A stretch of 14,319 nt of DNA from JBOGDS01 sp050743075 (GTDB lineage: Bacteria; Actinomycetota; Actinomycetes; Jiangellales; Jiangellaceae), in contig JBOGDS010000085.1 in the NCBI GenBank assembly GCA_050743075.1, forward strand, positions 1 to 14,319. Direction: 5' to 3'. A program made the position numbers and the translations under genes. Positions 6,991-13,637 of this stretch are shown piece by piece. Under the pieces are notes generated by a model. It ran no database searches, was not told the origin of the DNA, and saw only the letters and a program-made list of their open reading frames with translations. Each line of letters opens with the position of its first letter. The first letter of the stretch is position 1.

Positions 6991-7218
6991 ATGGCGACGA
7001 GGACTCAGGACGCCGAGCCCCTCCTCACGCCTGCTGAGGTCGCTGCGATGTTCCGGGTGGATCCCAAGACGGTGACCCGGTGGGCCAAGGCTGGCAAGCT
7101 GACGTCGATCCGGACGCTTGGGGGACACCGGCGCTATCGCGAGTCCGAGGTCCGGTCGCTGCTCACGGGGCAGATCCCCCAGCAGCGGACGGAACCGGAC
7201 GCCGAGCACCAGGGGTGA
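6991..7218 (+). CDS. bldC: BldC, small MerR-like helix-turn-helix developmental regulator
   Basis: A 75-residue DNA-binding protein consisting essentially of one MerR-type winged helix. The core PLLTPAEVAAMFRVDPKTVTRWAKAGKLTSIRTLGGHRRYRESEV agrees almost residue for residue with the Streptomyces BldC I remember, where it binds DNA cooperatively on direct repeats and delays entry into development. Residues 1-8 are a short lead; the helix-turn-helix spans about 10-40 and the wing (LGGHRRYR) about 45-52. ATG 6991 is chosen because GGAGG at 6981-6985 sits 5 nt before it; the upstream in-frame GTG 6985 overlaps the ribosome site. The tail (QQRTEPDAEHQG) is slightly longer than the Streptomyces protein. 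A strong hairpin closes the gene. Confidence 0.95.
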   Translation: MATRTQDAEPLLTPAEVAAMFRVDPKTVTRWAKAGKLTSIRTLGGHRRYRESEVRSLLTGQIPQQRTEPDAEHQG

Positions 7219-7226
7219 GTCTCGCC

Positions 7227-7257
7227 CGGCGGCCGCTCATCGTGTGAGCGGCCGCCG
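7227..7257. terminator. Bidirectional hairpin between bldC and the reductase gene
   Basis: Perfect 13-bp arms, CGGCGGCCGCTCA (7227-7239) and TGAGCGGCCGCCG (7245-7257), with a 5-nt loop. It lies 9 nt after the bldC stop and 18 nt from the stop of the converging reductase gene. There is no U-tract on either side, which is common for actinobacterial terminators. Confidence 0.8.
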
Positions 7258-7274
7258 ACGCGGCTGCAGGAGGT

Positions 7275-8301
7275 TCAGCTCGCTTCGCGGTGCCGCTGGA
7301 GCAGGGCGTAGGTCGTGCCGAAGATCAGGCTGCTCACGTCGTCGCTCTCGAGGAAGTTGCGCGGGAAACGGCGGCGGTGGCTGCTCGCCTCGTCGAGCAT
7401 GGCCAGGTTTGCCTCATCGAGCGTCACGTCGAGCGACTCCAGGTTCGTCTCCAGCTGCGTCACCGTCCGCGCGCCTATCACCGGCACGACGACGGCTCCC
7501 TCGCCCCGTGCGCGCACGTAGGCGATGGCCGCCTGCGCCGGCGTGGCGCCGACATCGTCGGCGACGCCTTGAAGGACGCCGAGCACCCGCCGCGTCCGGT
7601 CCGAGACATCCCTTGACCGCGCACCCTCGACCGGGCCGCCGGCGTGCTTTCCGGTTAGCTCCCCGCCTTCGAGCAGGCCCCACGGCGTGACGGCGAGGTC
7701 GAGCGCGGTGGCCATGGGCAGGATCTCCTCCTCGACTCCGCGATCGAGCAGGCTCCACGGCGCCTGAACCGCGACCGGAACCGACCAGCCGTGCTGCTCG
7801 GCCAGCGTGACGGCTCGTGCCACGACCCAGGCCGGGGTGTCGGAGAACCCGACGTAGTGCACCTTGCCTGCCCGCACCTGGTCGTCCAGCGCGCGCAGCA
7901 CCTCCTCGAGGCGGGTGGTGCCGTCCCACATGTGCAGCCACAGCAGGTCGACGTGGTCGATGCCGAGCCGGCGGAGGCTGCCGTCGAGCGACCGGACGAG
8001 GTTTTTGCGATGGTTGCCCCCGAAGCTCGGGGCTGCCTGGCGGTCGGTGAGGGTGTACTTCGTGGCGACGACCCAGTGATCGCGGTCGGCCTTGACGATG
8101 CCGCCGAGGATGGTCTCGGACTCGCCGTCGGTGTAGTTGTTCGCGGTGTCGACGAAGTTCCCGCCCACGTCGGCGTAGGCGTCGACGATACGGGCGGCCT
8201 CGGCGGCGTCGCAGCCCCAGCCCCAGGTCGCCGAACGTCATGGTGCCGAGCGCCAGTTCGCTGACGCGGACCCCGCTGCGTCCCAGCAGTCGGTACTTCA
8301 T
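7275..8301 (-). pseudogene. Aldo/keto reductase, frameshifted near the N-terminus
   Basis: NADPH-dependent aldo/keto reductase of about 340 residues. The N-terminus (MKYRLLGRSGVRVSELALGTMTFGD) is read from ATG 8301; the rest (WGWGCDAAEAARIVDAYADVG, then GGNFVDTANNYTDGESE, VATKYTL, HVDLLWLHMWD, VPVIGARTVTQLETNL) is in another frame down to TGA 7275. The frames meet at 8223-8227, where two codons' worth of GGGGCT repeat makes slippage likely. The family normally has one more residue between FGD and WGWG, so the change looks like loss of 2 nt or gain of 1 nt. The catalytic Asp/Tyr (DTANNYT) and Lys (VATKY) are intact. The start overlaps the stop of the upstream regulator (ATGA), with GGGGAGG before it. 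It is either a recent mutation, a sequencing error, or a translational frameshift. Confidence 0.85.
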
Positions 8302-9356
8302 GGTGCCTCCCCACGGTCGTACGCAGCCGGTGTGTCGAGCAGCGCTCGGAGGCTGCCGCCGAGCTGGTCGATGGCGTCATGGCGGAGCACGTACCGGTAG
8401 CGCCACGCTCGCCCGGAGATTCCGAGCAGGCCGGCGGCGCGCAGCGCAGTCAGGTGGTGATGGGCGGTCGACTTGGCGATACCGAGGTGTCGCGCCACGT
8501 CGGTCAGGCCGACGTCGTCATGCGCCGTCAGCTGAAGGATGCGCAGCCGTTGCTCGTCGCCGAGCGCCGCGAAGACCCTGGCCAGCCTCGCCGGTGACGC
8601 GACGTCGTCCCCAGTGGCCGGCACCCCGACGATGCGGGTATCGCCTTCCTGCAGCAGCAGGAGCCGCGGCGACGCGGCGAGCTGCGGAATGACAACGATC
8701 CGATCGATGCCCGCGGCCCGCTCCGGCTCGTAGCGCAGGCCTCCCGGTAGGTCGCCCAGCCAGCTGATCGGGTCCTGGTCGCCGACCTGGTGGTCTTCCC
8801 GCCAGTCAACGAGTGCAGCCACGACGCGGGCTTCGACGTTGAGGAACGTGTCTTCGACGAAGGTGCGGACGGCCCTGTGCAGCCGCCGTCTGGTCTCCGC
8901 GCCGGACAGGTGGGCCAACGGCCCGAGCGCCGCGCGAGCCTGGCCCGCGTAGTAGTGACGGTCGGCGAGCGCCAGTTCGATCGACGCGCGGTGCCCGCTC
9001 GCGGCCCGGTCCAGTACCTGCTGGTCGACGTGTTCGTGCCAGGCGGGGACGTCGACGCCAAAGAGGTGCCGGCGCAGTGTCCTCGGGTTCAGTGTCGACA
9101 GCCGGTCGACCAGGGTGGCGGCTGAGGAGTCCGGCGGAAGGGTGAGCGCCCAGCCCACGAGGTGGAGCCAGACCTCGCCACTGTCGGGCCCGACGCCGGC
9201 CGCGATCTCGCGGCGCAACGAGGTGTCGCCGAGGTCGAGAGCGGCCACCCAGCTGTCGGGGTCCAGGTCGTCTGCGGTCATGGAGACGTACGCATGCAGA
9301 CCCAGCAGTGCCTCGAGTGCGCCGTTGGTCCGGACGTCGGCTTCCACGACACTCAC
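8298..9356 (-). CDS. ArsR-type helix-turn-helix transcriptional regulator
   Basis: A 352-residue regulator. The C-terminal ~80 residues form a winged helix of ArsR type: LARVFAALGDEQRLRILQL, then LTDVARHLGIAKSTAHHHLTALRAAGLL and the wing RAWRYRYVLR. The N-terminal 250 residues are a large helical domain without motifs I can name, probably for ligand binding or dimerisation. Start GTG 9356 fits a TTGCGG-N17-TATGCT promoter just upstream; GTG 9347 is a second option. The coding frame extends further upstream but there overlaps the YjbR-like gene and looks non-coding. The gene overlaps the aldo/keto reductase start by 4 bp, so the two are translationally coupled, and the reductase is the likely target. 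Two operator-like palindromes overlap its own promoter. Confidence 0.82.
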   Translation of the reverse strand: MSVVEADVRTNGALEALLGLHAYVSMTADDLDPDSWVAALDLGDTSLRREIAAGVGPDSGEVWLHLVGWALTLPPDSSAATLVDRLSTLNPRTLRRHLFGVDVPAWHEHVDQQVLDRAASGHRASIELALADRHYYAGQARAALGPLAHLSGAETRRRLHRAVRTFVEDTFLNVEARVVAALVDWREDHQVGDQDPISWLGDLPGGLRYEPERAAGIDRIVVIPQLAASPRLLLLQEGDTRIVGVPATGDDVASPARLARVFAALGDEQRLRILQLTAHDDVGLTDVARHLGIAKSTAHHHLTALRAAGLLGISGRAWRYRYVLRHDAIDQLGGSLRALLDTPAAYDRGEAP

Positions 9357-9415
9357 TTGTTCGGTCGGTTTCGAACGACTTGTTCGAGCATAGCCGAACG
9401 AGTGCCTGACCGCAA
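9355..9415 (-). promoter_or_regulatory. Promoter with two tandem operators for the ArsR-type regulator
   Basis: Minus-strand promoter: -35 TTGCGG (9410-9415), 17-nt spacer, -10 TATGCT (9387-9392). Two copies of a 23-bp unit, 9355-9377 and 9378-9400, stand head to tail with no gap. Each unit on the plus strand reads ACTTGTTCG, 8 variable nt, CGAACG, so each holds a GTTCG-N8-CGAAC palindrome. The 8-nt spacers differ, so the palindrome, not a simple duplication, is what is kept. One spacer contains the -10 box; the other copy lies over the start codon. Binding there would block transcription. Confidence 0.75.
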
Positions 9416-9424
9416 CGCTGTCCT

Positions 9425-9793
9425 TCAGGCGCCGCTGTCGAGCCGGGCGACGAGTGTCTTCGGCGCCACCATCCGGTACGCGTCCTCGACGATGTCCGCG
9501 ACCTCGTCCCAGTCGACCTCGACATCGAGCCGCACGCCGAGCCAGCCGCGGTGCCCGACGTAGGGCGGCCGGTAGAAGCGCCCCGGGTCCGCGGCGACGA
9601 GCATCGCCTGCGCGCCTTCCGGGGCAGCGCACCAGAAGCCGAGCACGTCGTCGTGGTGGTGGTTGGCGTAGGTGACGAACGTCTTCTTGTCGCGGACGAA
9701 CCAGGTCGGCTCGCCGTGGCTCAGCCGTTCGGTGGTCTCCGGCAGCGCCAAGCAGATCTCACGTAACCGATCGAGCGGATCGTCGGCGGTCAC
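9425..9793 (-). CDS. MmcQ/YjbR family protein
   Basis: A 122-residue protein of the YjbR/MmcQ (CyaY-like fold) family, cytoplasmic, with no firm biochemical role. Family signs are the N-terminal LREICLALPETTERLSHGEPTWFVRDKKTFVTY segment, a central CAAPEGAQ stretch and the YVGHRGWLGVRLD motif with DWDEVADIVEDAYRMVAPK at the C-terminus. Start GTG 9793 overlaps the stop of the upstream membrane-protein gene in GTGA, so the two are translationally coupled. The stop lies 10 bp upstream of the -35 box of the ArsR-type gene. Confidence 0.88.
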   Translation of the reverse strand: MTADDPLDRLREICLALPETTERLSHGEPTWFVRDKKTFVTYANHHHDDVLGFWCAAPEGAQAMLVAADPGRFYRPPYVGHRGWLGVRLDVEVDWDEVADIVEDAYRMVAPKTLVARLDSGA

Positions 9794-10170
9794 GGCGTGG
9801 CATGCTCGGACCGGTCCTTGAAGCGGGTGCCGATCGTGATCAGCAGGTGCAGCACGCCCATGGCCATGAACAGGTTGCGGGGCGCCGCCTCGTCGGAGAA
9901 GCCGAGCACGAACGGGGCAGCGACCAGGAAGATGGCCAGCACGAAGTCGACAGCGACGTGGGCGGAGAGGGTCAGCTGCTTCACCAGGCTGGTAGGCAAG
10001 TCTGCGGTCACCGCGGCCACGATCAGGATCACGACACCGACGGTGACCGACACGCCGGTGGCCGTTCCGGACTCGTAGTCGAGCAGGATCGGTGCCGCGA
10101 GGAACAGCAGGCCGGCCAGGTACTCGAACGCGCCGTGGACGACCCTGGGAACCGGTCCCTCTCGCAGCAT
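9790..10170 (-). CDS. Four-helix integral membrane protein, SPW-repeat-like
   Basis: A 126-residue protein with four hydrophobic segments: YLAGLLFLAAPILL (about 17-30), VSVTVGVVILIVAAVTA (about 40-57), HVAVDFVLAIFLVAAPFVLGF (about 70-91) and NLFMAMGVLHLLITIG (about 98-113). A two-fold internal similarity is visible: AGLLFLAAPILL in the first half parallels LAIFLVAAPFVLGF in the second. This recalls the SPW-repeat membrane family; I am not certain of it. Function unknown. ATG 10170 is preceded by TACGGT at 6 nt, pointing to a leaderless mRNA. The TGA overlaps the YjbR-like start by 4 bp. Confidence 0.78.
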   Translation of the reverse strand: MLREGPVPRVVHGAFEYLAGLLFLAAPILLDYESGTATGVSVTVGVVILIVAAVTADLPTSLVKQLTLSAHVAVDFVLAIFLVAAPFVLGFSDEAAPRNLFMAMGVLHLLITIGTRFKDRSEHATP

Positions 10171-10176
10171 GCGATC

Positions 10177-10182
10177 ACCGTA
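10177..10182 (-). promoter_or_regulatory. -10 box TACGGT for the leaderless membrane-protein gene
   Basis: On the minus strand TACGGT is followed by 6 nt (GATCGC) and then ATG 10170, matching the geometry at purM and the GNAT gene. Confidence 0.5.
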
Positions 10183-10258
10183 GCGGCCACGCCGTCTGGT
10201 GGCACCAACTCATGTCGGCGCGGCGACGTGAAGCCCCAGGTCCCGGGCGGCGTCCGCC

Positions 10259-10380
10259 ATGCGCTCGGCGTACGACAGCGTGGTGCCTTCGGTCAACGTC
10301 GTTGTCACCAACGACGACGGCCACCTCCTGATGACCTGCCGCACCGACAACGACAACTGGGCCATCCCTGGCGGCGCCCG
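10259..10380 (+). pseudogene. Truncated Nudix hydrolase (N-terminal fragment)
   Basis: Forty residues starting MRSAYDSVVPSVNVVVTNDD and ending RTDNDNWAIPGGA match the N-terminal beta sheet of a Nudix hydrolase up to the first glycines of the Nudix box. The box itself (GX5EX7REUXEEXGU) is absent; after about 10378 the frame gives no recognisable sequence. The protein would be inactive. In another plus frame, 10380-10445 encodes AAFFGCPMAQLATGVPDLLRP and a stop, which could be the tail of a different lost gene; I cannot assign it. The break faces the truncated 3' end of the VOC gene, so a deletion may have removed both ends. Confidence 0.7.
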
Positions 10381-10460
10381 CAGCGTTCTTCGGGTGTCCG
10401 ATGGCCCAGCTCGCGACCGGCGTGCCAGACCTTCTCCGCCCGTAGGGCTGTATGTCGTCC

Positions 10461-10744
10461 CTACCTCGCCGCACCGGCTGCCAGCACGCGCGCCTCGGCC
10501 GCCTCCAGATCATCGACATGGAAGTCCAAGTGCATTTGTATCGACGAGGTCAGGTCGGGCCAGGTCGGCGGCGCGTAGCCGGGGACGGTCTGGAAGTCCA
10601 TCCGCCCGCCGGGGCCGTTGACGGTGGACCAGGCTTCATGGAGAAGGTCACCTTCCCGCCGGTGATGTCGGCGTAGAACGCGGCCGGGTTCCCGGTATTC
10701 GGGCAGTCGAGCGCGACCGAACTGAGCTTGATCGAGTCAGACAT
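10461..10744 (-). pseudogene. VOC (glyoxalase-type) protein, frameshifted and probably 3'-truncated
   Basis: ATG 10744 with a GAGGAG ribosome site reads MSDSIKLSSVALDCPNTGNP and AAFYADITGGKVTFS, then shifts at 10639-10640. In the next frame EAWSTVNGPGGRMDFQTVPG, SIQMHLDFHVDDLEAAEARVLAAGA follows, to TAG 10461. The usual family sequence has a residue such as His between FS and EAW; TCCCATGAA changed to TCCATGAA (loss of one C) explains the shift. The C-terminal strand with the last metal ligand (typically DPAGHPFCL) is not in frame; a weak echo (AIGHP) exists further down in another frame. VOC genes are common companions of ECF sigma/DGPF clusters such as the one next door. Confidence 0.75.
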
Positions 10745-10820
10745 GCCGCCCTCTCCTCAGCGAGCCGGCGCAACCCGCAGCGTGGCGATCCCGTCCCATC
10801 GGTCAACGTGGTGTATGTCC

Positions 10821-12074
10821 TCACCGGGTAGGCCCGATCGCGACCTCGAGCTCGGTGAGGCGCCGTTGCAGCAGCCGCTGCTCGGGCTGGCCAGCGGGCG
10901 CGAGGTGGAGCGCCGCCAGGTAGGCGCTGCGCCTCGTCGCTGCGGCCGAGGCGGCGTAGGAAGTCGGCACGGGCCGATGGCAGCAGGTGGTAGCCGGCAA
11001 GGGCTGTCGCATCCAGAGCGTCCACTTCCGTTAGGCCAGCCTCGTAGTCGTCGCGGAAGCCGACGGCTATAGCCCGGTTCAAGGCGATCACGGGTGACGG
11101 CTGGGCGGCGAGCAGGGCGTCGTAGAGGGTGACGATTGTGCCCCAGGCGGTGGCCGCCGCAGCTGCCGCCGTGGCATGGCAGGCAGCGATCTGTGCCTGC
11201 GATCGGAAGGGCCCCCGGCGGACGCCCCGAACGTACGGCCCGGCGCAGGTGCCAGTGCCTCTCCTCGATGAGCGCCGCATCCCAGCGGCTGCGGTCTTGT
11301 TCCTCCATCGGCACGAGGTCGCCGTGGGCGTCGAAACGGGTCGAGCGCCGAGATATATCTGAAAGGTGGCCAGGGCCAGCAGCCCGCGAGCCTCATCCTC
11401 GCCGGGCATCAGGTCGACCAGCAGCCTGGCGAGTCGCAGCGCCTCGACGGCCAGGTGGTCCTCGTGCTGGCCGTAGCCCTCGTTGAAGATGAGATAGAGC
11501 ACGACGAGCACGCCGCTGATGCGCTCACCAAGCAACTCGTCGGGAGGCACCCGATAGGGGATTGCTGCGCTGGAGATCTTTCGCTTGGTGCGCAACAGCC
11601 GCTGGGACATGGTCGCCTCCGACACCAGGAACGCCCGCGCGATCTCCGCGGTGCTCAGGCCGGCCACGGTCTTCAGCGTCAGGGCCACTCGATCGTCGAG
11701 GGCAAGCGCCGGGTGGCAGCAGGTGAAGATCAACCGCAGCCGGTCGTCGGACTGGGGTCCGTCTGCCGGGCGCCGCTCGTACCCATCTCGTCCATGATCG
11801 CGCGCTGCTGAAGTTTCGCCCGCTCCGTCTGGCGGCGACGCAGGACGTCGAGTGCGCGGTTCCTCGCCACGGTGGTGAGCCAGGCCGCCGGCGATCGTGG
11901 CATTCCCTCGTGCGGCCAATGCACGAGTGCTCTCTCGACCGCGTCCTGGACGCAGTCCTCGGCCAAGTCCCAGTCGCCGGTGAGCCGGATGAGGCTCGCG
12001 ACCATGCCGGTCCGTTCCGCTGCCACGGCCGAGGTGATCGCCTCGGCCGTGGCGCGGTCCGCATGCGTGGTCAA
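10821..12074 (-). pseudogene. ECF sigma factor with C-terminal extension (ECF42-like), broken by several frameshifts
   Basis: Five consecutive pieces in changing frames rebuild one protein of about 415 residues. (A) From TTG 12074: sigma region 2, RLTGDWDLAEDCVQDAVERALVHW and AAWLTTVARNRALDVLRR. (B) From about 11780: RLIFTCCHPAL, the region 4 helix-turn-helix GLSTAEIARAFLVSEATMSQRLLR, and VLYLIFNEGYG. (C) From about 11375: RRSTRFDAHGDLVPMEEQDRSRWD. (D) From about 11215: IAACHATAAAAAAT, ALNRAIAVGF and LLPSARADFLRRLGR. (E) From about 10935: SAYLAALHLAPAGQPEQRLL to TGA 10821. The long extension and the DGPF/YciI partner mark the ECF42 group. The start overlaps the partner's stop (TTGA). With at least four shifts it cannot make a working sigma factor unless the sequence itself is faulty. 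Confidence 0.85.
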
Positions 12075-12415
12075 TCCTCGTCCGTCCAGAACGGGCGGAG
12101 TTCGAGCTTGCCGCCGTTGGCCTGCGGGTGCCGCGCGGCGATCGCGATGGCCTCGTCGAGGTTGTCGCACTCGAGGATGTCGAAGCCGGCGATCCACTCT
12201 TTCGACTCGGTGAAGGGCCCGTCGGTGACGAGCACCTGCCCGCGGCTGACTCTGACCGTGGTGGCGTCGCTGACCGGGCGCAGGGCGTCACCGGTGATGC
12301 GCTTCCCCCGGCCGTCGACGTCGGCCAGCCACTGCTCGATGGTCAGGTCGTCCTCCGATGGCACGGCCTCGGCAGCTGCCTTCGGGTCAACGACGACGAA
12401 CATCATGTACTTCAT
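12071..12415 (-). CDS. YciI/DGPF-domain protein, partner of the ECF sigma factor
   Basis: A 114-residue intact protein of the YCII-related (DGPF) family. It begins MKYMMFVVVDP, contains the family hallmark VLVTDGPFTESKEWIAGFDI in its middle (about 75-94), and ends ANGGKLELRPFWTDED. The ferredoxin-like fold has conserved His/Asp in the family, but no biochemical role is known for this subgroup. It is the standard genomic partner of ECF42 sigma factors. ATG 12415 has AAGGAG 9 nt upstream. The stop overlaps the sigma gene start. It stays intact although its sigma factor is broken, so loss of the module seems recent, or this gene has its own use. Confidence 0.88.
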   Translation of the reverse strand: MKYMMFVVVDPKAAAEAVPSEDDLTIEQWLADVDGRGKRITGDALRPVSDATTVRVSRGQVLVTDGPFTESKEWIAGFDILECDNLDEAIAIAARHPQANGGKLELRPFWTDED

Positions 12416-12507
12416 GGGGTCGTACTCCTTGGCTAGGTGGTACTGACGAAGATACGATGATCGGTGAGTCACCCCATCCGACAGCTCGACGTGTCGAGCC
12501 GGAGGAC

Positions 12508-12640
12508 CTACAGCACCACCCACTGCCGGCCGTCGATCAGCTCGCGCACCGTGTCGAGGTGCCCCGCATGGACGGCGGTCTCGGTGACCACGTGCGTCAC
12601 GACCGAGCGCAGATCCGGGAAGTCCAGACCCCAGTCAGTC
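12508..12640 (-). pseudogene. C-terminal remnant of a DinB/DUF664-type protein
   Basis: The minus strand reads DWGLDFPDLRSVVTHVVTE, then TAVHAGHLDTVRELIDG and a TAG at 12508-12510. The segment LRxVxxHxxxETAxHAGHxDxxRExxDG is the last helix of the DinB four-helix bundle, with the third metal-site His. Just upstream a 4-bp tandem repeat (AGTCAGTC at 12633-12640, plus strand) throws the frame out; with one copy the reading ADWGLDF would be continuous. The N-terminal two thirds are missing, and transposase sequence follows. DinB genes often sit in ECF/DGPF neighbourhoods. Confidence 0.65.
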
Positions 12641-12660
12641 CGCGTCGGGCTGCTTCCGCG

Positions 12661-13637
12661 CCGCGTCAAGGGCCGTCACAGCAATGATCACGTTGGATCG
12701 GCGAATCTCGTCCCTGTGGAGGCAGGACCCTCGCCATCCCAGAATGCACCTGGCGCCGGTGGCAGACCAAAGCCCGTGTCGGCGGGCCGGTGACGGGTCC
12801 GTGGCCGCAGCCTGCCCGCGATGGTGCTGCGGAGCTGATCGACAAGCACGCGCTGGCGCACCCGGTCTGGGTCAGAGGAAGATCTGGGCGATGGTCCGTC
12901 ACGACGGACATGTCGTGTCCGAGGCCACGGTGCTGCGCCGGCTGCGCGATCGAGGGCCTGATCCTGCCCGACCAGTACCAGCGGGAACGCAGGAAGCTGG
13001 CCGAGCGCCGCAAGGCGGCGTTCGCCAAGGAGCCGGCCGGGCCGAACCAGGTCTGGCAGCTGGACTTCTCCGAGTTCCAGACCACCACCGGCGGGACCTG
13101 GCGACTGGCCGGGTGCCGGGACTACTGGTCCAAGTACGAGCACCCGTTCCACGTCTCACCGACCGCGAACCAGTTCGACGCCATCGACGCCATCGAGCTC
13201 GCGCTGACCGACTACGAGGCAATGTTCGGCAACCCGATGGTCGAGGACTGCGGTGTCGACGTCGAGACCGGCGAGATCCTGCCCGTGGTCACGATCGTGA
13301 CCGACAACGGAGGCCCGTTCCGCTCGTTCCGGTGCGAGGCGTTCATCGCCGCCCACGACGAGCTGCACCACGTCCGCACGAAGGTCCGAACCCCGGGACA
13401 GAACGGGTCACGCGAACGCGGGTTCGGCACCTTGAAGTACCAGCGGCTCTACATCGACGAGATCGACGACGCCGTGATGCTCGCCACCCACGCCGAGGAC
13501 TACCGGAACGAGTACAACCAGACCAGGCCCCACGAGGCCATCGCCTGGAACCGGCCCAAGGAGGTGCATCTGGGCCTCGCCGACCCGACCATCCCGACCT
13601 TTCAAACCATCGAAACCCTGCCAACTACTTGACGCGG
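12661..13637 (+). mobile_element. Remnant of an IS3-like insertion sequence, ends tentative
   Basis: The transposase gene is flanked by a perfect 10-bp inverted repeat, CCGCGTCAAG at 12661-12670 and CTTGACGCGG at 13628-13637. The right-hand side continues outwards as GGACA, so that end may run to about 13640 with a terminal sequence beginning TGTCCCGCGTCAAG. Left and right flanks are fragments of two different genes (DinB type and nitroreductase), both on the minus strand. No target-site duplication is obvious. No OrfA-like gene is present, so the left part is probably incomplete. The short repeat could be chance. Confidence 0.45.
12790..13632 (+). pseudogene. IS3-like DDE transposase (integrase core), with two compensating frameshifts
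   Basis: A single 280-codon frame opens at GTG 12790 and carries the catalytic core: WQLDFSEF (D92), VTIVTDNGGPFRSF (D172), PGQNGSRERGFGTLKYQRLY (E209), then YNQTRPHEAIAW. From 12871 to 12950, however, family sequence (GQRKIWAMVRHDGHVVSEATVLRRLRD, the HTH_21-type domain) lies in another frame. Loss of one G in TGGGG near 12868-12871 and gain of one C in GATCGAGG near 12948-12951 explain both switches. The current frame therefore replaces about 27 residues of the DNA-binding helix with nonsense but keeps the DDE core. Activity is unlikely. Confidence 0.8.

Noticed and set aside
9357..9632. Longer N-terminus for the ArsR-type regulator
   Set aside because: It would overlap the well-supported YjbR-like gene and read through the promoter and operators; the residues are Arg-rich without family features.
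10745..10820. Minus-strand peptide ending DRWDGIATLRVAPAR before a stop at 10757, as another gene remnant
   Set aside because: Looks protein-like but is too short and unmatched to any family I can name; it could be chance between the sigma and VOC remnants.
12416..12507. ECF42-type autoregulatory promoter (TGTCGA with a CGTC-like -10) before the DGPF gene
   Set aside because: Only TGTCGG is present on the correct strand and no -10 at proper spacing follows. A palindrome CTCGACGTGTCGAG at 12486-12499 contains TGTCGA but on the other strand.
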